From positions 1 through 20,539 of the forward strand of contig JANNFX010000054.1 in the NCBI GenBank assembly GCA_031380225.1: a DNA stretch of 20,539 nt. The letters run 5' to 3'. Each line of letters begins with the position of its first letter. The first letter of the stretch is position 1. The stretch is from JANNFX01 sp031380225. Its GTDB lineage: Bacteria > Pseudomonadota > Alphaproteobacteria > Rhizobiales > Hyphomicrobiaceae. This document shows, piece after piece, positions 1 to 6,405 of the stretch. A program made the translations under genes and the position numbers. Under the pieces are notes generated by a model. That model searched no databases. It was not told where the DNA came from and saw only the letters and a program-made list of their open reading frames with translations.

Positions 1-875
1 GCTGGCCAGCGCACTCTGCCGAGCCCTTGGGCAATCGCATCTTCACTGATGTTGAAGCCTTTGAGTTGCAGCGCCGCTTGCACCGCCGTTCCAGCGTTGA
101 TGATCTGATGACGGCCAGCCAGCGCCGGTAATGGCAAATCCAACAACCGGTTTTCGCTTTGGACGACAAGGCGCCCGTTTTGCTCGAAGGCATCATAGTC
201 CTGCCCCCAAATCACGGCCGGGGAACCAATCAGTTCCGCTTGCTCGCAAATGACATCAAGCGCGCCGTCGTCCTGCTGCGAAACAATACAAGTGACACCC
301 GGCTTCAGTATTCCGGCTTTTTCAAAAGCGATTTTTTCCAGGGTCGGACCAAGCTTTTCGGCATGATCGAGTGAAACCGGCGTGATGATTGTCAAAGCCG
401 GCTTGGCTACGACGTTCGTCGCGTCGAGACGGCCACCAAGTCCGACTTCAAGCAACACAACATCTGCCGGGTATTCGGAGAATGCCAGAAACGCAGCGGC
501 GGTCGTAATTTCAAACTGTGTGATGTCATCACCGGCATTGACCGCTTGCGTGCGCGTCAAGACATCGACCAATTCGCGCTCGCCAATCGGCCTCGACTTG
601 CCGTCAGGTCCAGCCAACGCAATTCGCTCGTGAAACCGGACTAGATGCGGTGAGGTGTAGACGTGAACCCGCTTTCCGGCCGCCTCTAACATCGCCGTTA
701 GAAAGGCGGTGACCGAGCCTTTGCCGTTGGTTCCGGCAATGTGAACAACCGGCGCCAATTTTTTCTGCGGCGCGCCGAGTTTATCAAGCAGCCGTTCAAC
801 ACGGCCGAGCGAAAGATCAATTAGCTTCGGGTGCAGAAGCTTCAAATCGGCAAGCAGCTTGTCGCTAGCGGGCAT
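1..875 (-). CDS. folC: Bifunctional folylpolyglutamate/dihydrofolate synthase FolC, 3' end beyond the window
   Basis: FolC adds glutamate to folates (and to dihydropteroate in bifunctional forms) with ATP in the cytoplasm. I translated this frame by hand because it leaves the window. It starts at the ATG complementary to 873-875 and stays open to base 1, about 291 residues of the usual 430 or so. The N-terminus has the family signature HIAGTNGKGSV (residues 45-55, the P-loop). Next come the TSPH motif, the LEVGLGGRLDATN segment and a DHAEKLG segment. The visible end reads LGRVRWPA, matching the family WPGR motif that precedes the C-terminal domain, so only that domain is missing. It lies 65 bp downstream of accD, the usual alphaproteobacterial order. 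No strong ribosome binding site is visible. Identification is firm; the missing end is a window edge, not a truncation. Confidence 0.93.
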   Translation of the reverse strand, partial: MPASDKLLADLKLLHPKLIDLSLGRVERLLDKLGAPQKKLAPVVHIAGTNGKGSVTAFLTAMLEAAGKRVHVYTSPHLVRFHERIALAGPDGKSRPIGERELVDVLTRTQAVNAGDDITQFEITTAAAFLAFSEYPADVVLLEVGLGGRLDATNVVAKPALTIITPVSLDHAEKLGPTLEKIAFEKAGILKPGVTCIVSQQDDGALDVICEQAELIGSPAVIWGQDYDAFEQNGRLVVQSENRLLDLPLPALAGRHQIINAGTAVQAALQLKGFNISEDAIAQGLGRVRWP

Positions 876-940
876 CGGCTGCCTGGTCCAAATTTACTTC
901 GAGGCAACCGCCATTATAGCCCAATCAATGCCGCCGCGCA

Positions 941-2017
941 TCAGGTCCGCGGCACGTCTTTTGGAGTTGTGACCGAGCGTGTGATTGCCACCTCAGAATC
1001 GCGCTTGATGGTCTTAGTTTCGGCGATCATGGTCTTCGCGGATGGAGCGCCAGGATCACCAGCTTCGATTTCGCGCGCCGCGGTTTCAATGACCCGGCCG
1101 TCAACCGCCGAGCCGTTGACATACGCGCGGCCATTCAACTGCTTGGCCTTGGATTTGCGCAAATGGGCGGCGTCCATCATCATCTTGCACAAACGTGACA
1201 GCGTCTCGCGCAACTTGTGGCGGTGGACGACCAAATCAACCATGCCATGCGCGTGCAGATACTCCGCCCGCTGGAACCCGTCCGGGAGTTGCTCGCGAAT
1301 GGTCTGCTGAATAACGCGTGGACCGGCAAAGCAAATCAGTGCGCCGGGTTCGGCAATCTGCACGTCGCCGAGCATGGCGTAGGACGCTGTGACGCCGCCC
1401 GTTGTCGGATCGGTCAATACCACGATATACGGCAGCCCTGCATCGCGCAGCCTTTGAACGCCGATTGTTGTACGCGGCATTTGCATCAACGACAGAATGC
1501 CTTCCTGCATTCGCGCGCCACCAGACGCAGCGAACAAAATGAAGGGAGCTTTCTTCTCGACCGCGCGCAGCATGCCGGTCAGGATCGCTTCACCAGCGGC
1601 CATGCCAAGTGAGCCGGCCATAAAGTTGAAATCTTGCACGGCAGCGACAACGGTTTGCTGGTCCAATTGGCCTTCAGCAACTACCACTGCATCTTCTAGT
1701 TCGGTTTTAGCCTTCGCATCCTTGATGCGGTCCGTATAGCGGCGGCTATCGCGGAACTTGAGCGGGTCTTGAGCGACCATCGGCACGGTGACTTTGTCGT
1801 AGGTGCCGCCGTCAAATAAGCTTGCGAGCCGTTGCGGCGCACTCATGCGCTCGTGGTAATTCGAGCCGGGAAATACGAATTGATTGGCCTCGAGGTCTTT
1901 GTAAAAAACCATCTGACCAGTGGCAGGGCACTTGACCCACATATTGTCTGGCACTTCCCGCTTCGTGGTCAGGAAGGAGCGAATTTTGGGTCGGACAACG
2001 TTGTTGATCCAGTTCAC
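941..2017 (-). CDS. accD: Acetyl-CoA carboxylase carboxyltransferase subunit beta
   Basis: AccD and AccA form the carboxyltransferase that moves CO2 from biotin to acetyl-CoA, the first step of fatty-acid synthesis. The protein has 358 residues. The crotonase-like core shows FAASGGARMQEG and DPTTGGVTASYAMLGD, typical for binding the acyl-CoA thioester. The N-terminal zinc ribbon, which has four cysteines in E. coli, keeps only Cys30; from memory rhizobial homologues share this loss. The core ends near residue 295 and is followed by a basic, low-complexity tail of about 50 residues with no motif I recognise. The start is GTG (2015-2017), chosen because an AGGAG lies 9 bases upstream and the nearby ATG at 2025 stops after three codons. 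It is 75 bp downstream of trpA, the standard alphaproteobacterial trp-accD-folC linkage. Confidence 0.96.
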   Translation of the reverse strand: MNWINNVVRPKIRSFLTTKREVPDNMWVKCPATGQMVFYKDLEANQFVFPGSNYHERMSAPQRLASLFDGGTYDKVTVPMVAQDPLKFRDSRRYTDRIKDAKAKTELEDAVVVAEGQLDQQTVVAAVQDFNFMAGSLGMAAGEAILTGMLRAVEKKAPFILFAASGGARMQEGILSLMQMPRTTIGVQRLRDAGLPYIVVLTDPTTGGVTASYAMLGDVQIAEPGALICFAGPRVIQQTIREQLPDGFQRAEYLHAHGMVDLVVHRHKLRETLSRLCKMMMDAAHLRKSKAKQLNGRAYVNGSAVDGRVIETAAREIEAGDPGAPSAKTMIAETKTIKRDSEVAITRSVTTPKDVPRT

Positions 2018-2040
2018 TCTTGCATGCTCCTAAACGTCCG

Positions 2041-2066
2041 GCCTCTGAGGCCAAAGGCCTTGAGGC
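2041..2066 (-). other. Strong hairpin in the trpA-accD intergenic gap
   Basis: The sequence can fold as two 5-bp GC-rich stems (GCCTC with GAGGC, AGGCC with GGCCT) separated by a 2/1 internal mismatch and closed by a 3-base loop. There is no T-run on either side, so it is not a typical intrinsic terminator. It lies 25-50 bases upstream of the accD GTG start in the transcript. It may be an RNA processing or stability element between trpA and accD, but that role is inferred. Confidence 0.4.
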
Positions 2067-2092
2067 TAATTCACAGGCTGCCAAAGCTAAGC

Positions 2093-3271
2093 CTATCTAA
2101 GGGCGCCAGCGAGGCTCGTTACTAAGTCCAAAACCGCTGGCACCGTTTTGGTTGTCGCTTCACCATCGGCCCCGAGACTGTTTTCAATCGCGGAAACGAG
2201 GGCTGAGCCGACCACAACACCGTCAGCTCCCGTCGCTAAAGCTTTGGCCTGCTCGGGGGATTTTACGCCAAAACCGACCACTACGGGAAGGGTTGTCGAT
2301 TTTTTGATGCGGGAAACGTGGGACTGAACGTCGCTCACCTGCGGTGCGGCAGAGCCGGTAATGCCGGTAATCGAGACGTAGTAAACGAAGCCGGAGGTAT
2401 TCGCGAGCACCGCCGGCAGCCGCGCGGCGTCGGTGGTCGGCGTGGCTAACCTGATGAAATTCAATCCTTTTTTTAGGGCTGGCAGACACAGTTCGTCGTC
2501 TGCCTCGGGCGGCACGTCGACCACAATCAGCCCGTCAACTCCCGCTGTTACGGCGTCTGAAAGAAACTTCTCAACACCGTAAACATAAGCCGGATTATAA
2601 TAGCCCATGAGCACGATCGGAGTGTCCGAATCGGTGTTTCGGAACTCAGAAACCATTTTCAGCGTCTTTTTCATCGACGCGCCAGACTTCAACGCGCGCA
2701 AACTTGAGGCTTGAATCGCGGGTCCATCAGCCATCGGATCGGAAAACGGCATGCCGAGTTCGATGATATCCGCGCCGGCATTGGGCAGACCTTTTAGAAT
2801 CTGCGCCGACGTTTCGAGGTCGGGATCGCCGGCGCTGATGAACGTCACCAACGCCGGGCGGCCTTGTTTTTTCAGCGCCTCAAAGCGGCGGTCGATGCGA
2901 GTGGATGTGGTCACGGTTTTCGCTTTTTCTAGTTCAAGTTGTTTTATGGACTCTATTGCATGCCGTAGCGCGGCTAGGTCCATTGTCGCTGTCAACCAAA
3001 TCGTTTCAGTGTCGACTCGCTGATATTCATGCCTCAGAACATTGCCAATCGCTTTGATTTCTCGCCACGCGATTTGTGGATGATTGGCTTTCGCCTCGTC
3101 AGGAACGTGCCGCGATGCTTCCGAAATAATTTCTAGCGCACGCTCAATTGCGAGACTGAGCAATCGATCTTTCTTGACATCATCAAGCGATTTTCCAGAA
3201 AGAGCACGTTCGATAACGTCAATGCAATCGAGAATATCTTGCATGCGCGCAGTCGACGATCTGGGCTCCAT
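2093..3271 (-). CDS. trpA: HEPN (HepT/DUF86)-tryptophan synthase alpha in-frame fusion
   Basis: The C-terminal 273 residues are a complete TrpA, which cleaves indole-3-glycerol phosphate to indole for TrpB. Visible motifs are ALVTFISAGDPD, the IELGMPFSDPMADGP segment with both catalytic acids, VDVPPEAD, and the phosphate-binding VVGFGVKSPEQA. TrpA is normally 265-280 residues, but this frame has 392. The first 119 or so residues are a HEPN domain of the HepT/DUF86 family (see separate entry). No stop separates the parts, and a GTG (2912-2914) followed by Thr-Thr stands exactly where TrpA proteins usually begin. The start is ATG at 3271, overlapping the upstream MNT gene's TGA by one base (TGATG), so translation is probably coupled. 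TrpA may be made as a fusion, from the internal GTG (weak A-rich upstream site), or both; sequence alone cannot decide. Confidence 0.9.
   Translation of the reverse strand: MEPRSSTARMQDILDCIDVIERALSGKSLDDVKKDRLLSLAIERALEIISEASRHVPDEAKANHPQIAWREIKAIGNVLRHEYQRVDTETIWLTATMDLAALRHAIESIKQLELEKAKTVTTSTRIDRRFEALKKQGRPALVTFISAGDPDLETSAQILKGLPNAGADIIELGMPFSDPMADGPAIQASSLRALKSGASMKKTLKMVSEFRNTDSDTPIVLMGYYNPAYVYGVEKFLSDAVTAGVDGLIVVDVPPEADDELCLPALKKGLNFIRLATPTTDAARLPAVLANTSGFVYYVSITGITGSAAPQVSDVQSHVSRIKKSTTLPVVVGFGVKSPEQAKALATGADGVVVGSALVSAIENSLGADGEATTKTVPAVLDLVTSLAGALR
2915..3271 (-). other. HEPN (HepT-like, DUF86) ribonuclease-toxin domain fused to TrpA
   Basis: This stretch encodes the N-terminal 119 residues of the fused frame. 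It matches the DUF86 layout in order: MQDILDCIDVIERAL, IERALEIISEASRHVP, HPQIAWREIKAIGN, LRHEYQRVDTETIW, DLAALRHAIE. HepT proteins are about 110-130 residues, so the domain is full length. The HEPN signature is RX4-6H followed by X-Tyr. Here His81 and Tyr83 (the tyrosine that partner MntA enzymes AMPylate in characterised systems) are kept, but the usual Arg of the RN pair is Gly76; Arg80 next to the His is a possible substitute. My hand count gives 47 % GC for 2941-3240 against about 60 % in sampled accD and trpB lines, consistent with acquisition from elsewhere. Family assignment is confident; RNase activity is uncertain. Confidence 0.85.
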
Positions 3272-3567
3272 CAAAACACCTTGATGGCAGATGCTTCAAT
3301 TCCTGTCACTAAAACGGGATGCAGTGATGTCCTCGTCCCAACATCGACTTCTGTGCCCAGCGCGTCAACTAGCATGAACTGCAATCGCGCCAGTTCGATC
3401 AAGCCAAGTTTGGTGTTCTGGTCCCTGTCAAAGAACAAATCGACATCCGACTGCGGCGTCGCCTCATCACGGGCGTGCGAGCCGTAAAGATACAATGACC
3501 CAACGCCAAGCGCGCGGATTGCGGCTTCGTTGTCTTTCAGCACTTGGATAACATCGGCTTTTCGCAT
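3271..3567 (-). CDS. MNT-type nucleotidyltransferase antitoxin (MntA-like)
   Basis: This is a minimal nucleotidyltransferase of 98 residues. In HepT-MntA toxin-antitoxin pairs such enzymes neutralise the HEPN RNase by transferring AMP to a tyrosine near its active site. The signature GSX10DXD is intact: Gly29-Ser30 in YLYGSHARDEA, Asp41 and Asp43 in SDVDLFF. The third metal-binding acid is probably Asp75 in TEVDVGTR. Length and order fit MntA. I chose the ATG at 3567, 17 bp after the trpB stop; a longer frame to 3645 would run inside trpB and add non-family residues. The TGA overlaps the ATG of the HEPN-TrpA frame by one base. Placement between trpB and trpA is foreign to the trp operon. Antitoxin function is inferred from family and partner. 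Confidence 0.88.
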   Translation of the reverse strand: MRKADVIQVLKDNEAAIRALGVGSLYLYGSHARDEATPQSDVDLFFDRDQNTKLGLIELARLQFMLVDALGTEVDVGTRTSLHPVLVTGIEASAIKVF

Positions 3568-3584
3568 CAGATCCGTCTCTGCAC

Positions 3585-4865
3585 CTAAATCTTGATCCCC
3601 AAATGCTTGGCAACGGAGAACACGTCTTTGTCGCCACGCCCGCACAGGTTCATGATCAGTAACTGATCTTGCGCCAGGGTTGGCGCCAGCTTTTTGACAA
3701 AGGCTAACGCATGCGCTGGCTCAAGCGCTGGAATAATGCCTTCTGTGCGCGCGCACAGTTGGAAGGCGTCGAGCGCTTCTTTGTCTGTGATTGGAACGTA
3801 GGTTACGCGCCCGGTATCCTTGAGCCACGAATGTTCGGGACCGACACCTGGATAATCGAGACCGGCTGAAATCGAATGGCCTTCTTGGATTTGGCCGTCG
3901 CCGTCTTGAAGCAAATACGTGCGATTGCCATGCAAGACGCCGGGAGTGCCGCCGCTCATCGATGCCGCATGTCCGTTGTCAATTTCGATGCCATGACCAC
4001 CGGCCTCAACACCGAAAATCTTGACTGAGGCATCGTCGAGGAACGGATGGAACAGGCCAATCGCGTTTGATCCGCCGCCGATGCACGCCACCAGCACATC
4101 GGGCAGGCGACCTTCCGCGGCCATCATTTGCTCTTTGGCTTCGCGGCCAATGACCGATTGGAAATCCCGGACCATGGCCGGATAGGGGTGCGGGCCGGCC
4201 GCAGTGCCAATGATGTAATAGGTGTCTTTGACGTTGGTGACCCAATCACGCAACGCTTCGTTCATGGCGTCTTTGAGCGTGCCGGCGCCCGACGTCACCG
4301 GATTGATTTTGGCGCCCAGCATATGCATGCGCGCGACGTTCGGCGATTGACGCTCGACATCCGTCGCACCCATGAAAATCTCGCATGGCAATCCGAAGCG
4401 GGCGCAAACCGTTGCGACGGCGACGCCATGCTGCCCGGCGCCGGTCTCAGCGATAATGCGGGTCTTGCCCATGCGCCGCGCAAGAAGAATTTGCCCGAGG
4501 CAATTGTTGATCTTGTGCGAACCGGTGTGATTGAGCTCATCACGCTTGAAATAGATTTTAGCGCCACCTCTGCCGCCCTGTGCCGCTGCCTTGTCGCGCA
4601 AGTGATCGGTCATGCGCTCGGCGTAATAAAGCGGCGACGGCCGGCCAGCGTAGTACGTATTGAGATACTCGACTTCGGCCTGAAACGCTGGATCGTTCTT
4701 GGCGGCGGTATAGGCCTTCTCCAAATCGAGGATTAGCGGCATCAGCGTTTCGGCGACAAAGCGGCCGCCATAAATGCCGAAGTGCCCGCGCTCATCGGGG
4801 CCCGACGCAAAGCTGTTGAGCTTCGGCAGTTTATCCGCGTCTGACTTTTTCGACTTGGTCGCCAT
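3585..4865 (-). CDS. trpB: Tryptophan synthase beta chain (3' part of the TrpF-TrpB frame, possible internal ATG start)
   Basis: TrpB condenses indole with serine using pyridoxal phosphate and works as an alpha2beta2 complex with TrpA. Counting from the internal ATG at 4865 it has 426 residues; the family usually has 395-415. Signatures are FGIYGGRFVAETLMPLI near the start, the PLP lysine Lys118 in HTGSHKINN, AETGAGQHGVA, the phosphate-binding loop GGGSNAIG, and GRGDKDVF near the C-terminus. A small Gly-rich insert (AQGGRGGAK) precedes IYFKRDEL. A GGGA lies seven bases before the ATG as a possible ribosome binding site. The N-terminus has a lysine-rich lead (ATKSKKSDADK) that could serve as an interdomain linker. 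It is followed after 17 bp by the MNT gene, not by trpA. Confidence 0.93.
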   Translation of the reverse strand: MATKSKKSDADKLPKLNSFASGPDERGHFGIYGGRFVAETLMPLILDLEKAYTAAKNDPAFQAEVEYLNTYYAGRPSPLYYAERMTDHLRDKAAAQGGRGGAKIYFKRDELNHTGSHKINNCLGQILLARRMGKTRIIAETGAGQHGVAVATVCARFGLPCEIFMGATDVERQSPNVARMHMLGAKINPVTSGAGTLKDAMNEALRDWVTNVKDTYYIIGTAAGPHPYPAMVRDFQSVIGREAKEQMMAAEGRLPDVLVACIGGGSNAIGLFHPFLDDASVKIFGVEAGGHGIEIDNGHAASMSGGTPGVLHGNRTYLLQDGDGQIQEGHSISAGLDYPGVGPEHSWLKDTGRVTYVPITDKEALDAFQLCARTEGIIPALEPAHALAFVKKLAPTLAQDQLLIMNLCGRGDKDVFSVAKHLGIKI

Positions 4866-5561
4866 TGTTATCCCGTATCTGAACCCGCTTAAGGCCCCCT
4901 GCTTAGCGGCCTTCGCTCTCGCAATAAAGAGGCGGATCAGCGCTTCATCCTTAAGACCAGGGGCGCTTTCGACGCCTGACGACACATCAACGATTGACGC
5001 CCGCGTCAGCCGGATGGCATCGGCCACATTTTCTGGAGTCAAGCCGCCAGCAAGGGCGAACGGCTTATCCGTTTCCCAAGCGTCGAGCATATGCCAGTCA
5101 AAGGTCAAACCATTGCCACCCGGCAGGGCATTTGGATCAGCGGGCGGCTTGGCGTCGAACAGCACAACATCCGCAAGATCGCCGGCCGAGTAGACCGACG
5201 CGGCGGCCACGTCATCAGCAGTTTGTACACTGACGGCTTTGAAAATCGATAGGCCGGTTTGTGCGCGCGCCTTGCCGATTTCGGCGACGCTTTCGTGGCC
5301 GTGTAACTGGATGACGTCCGGTTTCACGCGTTCAGCCACTTGATGTAACGTTTTATGGTCCGGATCGACCAGCAGCATGACGACTTTGACGGACTTCGAT
5401 AGGGTCCGCGCATGCGCCGCCAAGCGGCTGGCAAGTGGCAGATCGACGTGACGTGGACTTTTCGGGAAATGCACCAACCCGACATAGTCGGCGCCATGAT
5501 GGATGGCAGCATCCATCGCCGCCTCCGTCGCTATCCCGCAGATTTTGACTTTTATGGACAT
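3585..5561 (-). CDS. trpF: Phosphoribosylanthranilate isomerase TrpF, open in frame into TrpB
   Basis: The first 218 or so residues of this 658-codon frame are TrpF, which isomerises N-(5-phosphoribosyl)anthranilate in tryptophan synthesis. Motifs are KICG with catalytic Cys8, LHGHE (86-90), LFDAKPP with the catalytic acid Asp136, PGGNG (147-151), ALAGGLTPENV (169-179) and VDVSSGVES (191-199). TrpF is normally 205-225 residues and ends at about the helix IARAKAAK. Here no stop follows: about 14 linker residues lead to Met233, the start of TrpB. The cell may make a TrpF-TrpB fusion or start TrpB internally at 4865. Separate genes are the rule in relatives. The start is the ATG at 5561, just after the repeat-rich leader upstream. 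Domain identities are firm; the fused state is not proven. Confidence 0.93.
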   Translation of the reverse strand: MSIKVKICGIATEAAMDAAIHHGADYVGLVHFPKSPRHVDLPLASRLAAHARTLSKSVKVVMLLVDPDHKTLHQVAERVKPDVIQLHGHESVAEIGKARAQTGLSIFKAVSVQTADDVAAASVYSAGDLADVVLFDAKPPADPNALPGGNGLTFDWHMLDAWETDKPFALAGGLTPENVADAIRLTRASIVDVSSGVESAPGLKDEALIRLFIARAKAAKQGALSGFRYGITMATKSKKSDADKLPKLNSFASGPDERGHFGIYGGRFVAETLMPLILDLEKAYTAAKNDPAFQAEVEYLNTYYAGRPSPLYYAERMTDHLRDKAAAQGGRGGAKIYFKRDELNHTGSHKINNCLGQILLARRMGKTRIIAETGAGQHGVAVATVCARFGLPCEIFMGATDVERQSPNVARMHMLGAKINPVTSGAGTLKDAMNEALRDWVTNVKDTYYIIGTAAGPHPYPAMVRDFQSVIGREAKEQMMAAEGRLPDVLVACIGGGSNAIGLFHPFLDDASVKIFGVEAGGHGIEIDNGHAASMSGGTPGVLHGNRTYLLQDGDGQIQEGHSISAGLDYPGVGPEHSWLKDTGRVTYVPITDKEALDAFQLCARTEGIIPALEPAHALAFVKKLAPTLAQDQLLIMNLCGRGDKDVFSVAKHLGIKI

Positions 5562-5578
5562 GCTTCAGCAATCTGTAG

Positions 5579-5670
5579 GGTGCAATAACGAAGGCGATGC
5601 CGGAGCGTATTGCACCATTGCCCGGCTTGGTGACACGTTGGAGCAATACGCGCAAACGCGCTATTACACC
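5579..5670. promoter_or_regulatory. Array of four alternating 12-bp inverted repeats upstream of trpF
   Basis: Four copies of a motif with consensus GGTGCAATACGC alternate in orientation: plus at 5579-5590 (GGTGCAATAACG), minus at 5605-5616 (exact consensus), plus at 5640-5651 (GGAGCAATACGC), minus at 5658-5670 (GGTGTAATAGCGC). In the trpF leader RNA the arms can form hairpins 1:2 and 3:4, or alternatively 2:3 with nine perfect pairs. That resembles attenuator or riboregulator geometry, although no T-run follows and no Trp-rich leader peptide is evident. It could equally be a protein operator array or a dispersed palindromic repeat. The repeats are directly visible; their role is inferred. 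Confidence 0.6.
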
Positions 5671-5681
5671 CCCCAAAAATG

Positions 5682-6044
5682 TCACGCCGCGTTGCGGCGC
5701 TGGTCAGCCAACAGTGCTTTCGAACCGGATCCAACGCTTGCATCGCGCTCGCGCACTAAGCGGTCGGCTTCGCTGCGCCAGCGCTTGGCTTCGGCGGTGT
5801 GATGATGCGTTGCGCGCCGCCAACGGCCTTGCGACAACCACGTCGCCGCGCCGCCGAGCACCACGCCGGCAATCAACGCGCCAATCAGATAGGCGTACAT
5901 CGGCAGCATCAGCTGAACTGCTGGAGCTTCAGGTTGAAAAGGATCGAGGATCAGCGGCACACGTTGTCGATTGGCAACCGCAAGCGAAACAAGAACGGTG
6001 GCCGCGACCAATGCCAATAGCAGCCTGAAAGTTTTCACAATCAC
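5682..6044 (-). CDS. LapA-family (DUF1049) inner-membrane protein
   Basis: This 120-residue protein has the LapA/DUF1049 layout: a hydrophobic segment at about residues 6-25, a short loop with ANRQRVPLILDPF, a second membrane segment at about 46-68 rich in Gly and Ala, then a basic, helical cytoplasmic tail. In enterobacteria LapA works with LapB in lipopolysaccharide assembly control. In alphaproteobacteria the small DUF1049 gene typically sits, as here, between ihfB and trpF, and its role there is less clear. The start is GTG (6042-6044), supported by GGAAGG eight bases upstream; a second GTG two codons later is possible. It is 46 bp downstream of ihfB, so probably cotranscribed with sppA-ihfB. 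The family call rests on topology and context; no catalytic motif is expected. Confidence 0.75.
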   Translation of the reverse strand: MIVKTFRLLLALVAATVLVSLAVANRQRVPLILDPFQPEAPAVQLMLPMYAYLIGALIAGVVLGGAATWLSQGRWRRATHHHTAEAKRWRSEADRLVRERDASVGSGSKALLADQRRNAA

Positions 6045-6090
6045 GGAAAGCGCCTTCCGGGTTCAACGCTAGCTCAATCTGACAGCGGCG

Positions 6091-6378
6091 TTAGTCTGCG
6101 CCGCCGTTCAACTTGTCGCGCAACTCTTTGCCGGTCTTGAAGAACGGCACAAACTTTTCCGACACCGATACCGTGGAGCCGGTGCGTGGATTACGGCCTT
6201 GCCGCGCAGCACGGTGCTTGACAGTGAAGGCGCCGAAGCCACGCAATTCAACCCGGTTTCCGCGTGCCAGCGCATCGACGATTTCGTCGAACACGACGTT
6301 GACGATCCGCTCGACGTCGCGGTGGTAGAGATGCGGGTTCGTTGTCGCAATCTTTTGGATCAGTTCGGACTTTATCAC
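6091..6378 (-). CDS. ihfB: Integration host factor subunit beta
   Basis: IHF-beta pairs with IHF-alpha to bend DNA at specific sites, affecting transcription, replication and recombination. The protein has 95 residues, the usual length. It begins MIKSELIQKIA, carries VELRGFGAF (43-51), the minor-groove beta-arm motif GRNPRTG (61-67) with the intercalating proline, and ends with VPFFKTGKELRDKLN. I prefer the GTG at 6376-6378: AGGGGG lies five to six bases upstream, and homologues begin MIKSEL. The upstream in-frame GTG at 6384 would sit almost on top of that ribosome binding site. It lies about 30 bp downstream of sppA and upstream of the LapA-like gene, a common order in this class. The assignment is firm. 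Confidence 0.95.
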   Translation of the reverse strand: MIKSELIQKIATTNPHLYHRDVERIVNVVFDEIVDALARGNRVELRGFGAFTVKHRAARQGRNPRTGSTVSVSEKFVPFFKTGKELRDKLNGGAD

Positions 6379-6405
6379 CGGCACCCCCTAGAAAACTGAT
6401 ATTCC

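Noticed and set aside
831..1612. Plus-strand frames opposite folC/accD
   Set aside because: Composition-driven open frames against the well-supported minus-strand genes.
3568..3645. Longer N-terminus for the MNT gene
   Set aside because: The added 26 residues overlap the end of trpB and precede the family start; ATG 3567 gives a normal-length protein.
4128..4736. 202-residue plus-strand frame opposite trpB
   Set aside because: It is an antisense shadow lying wholly within trpB, with no domain and no ribosome binding site.
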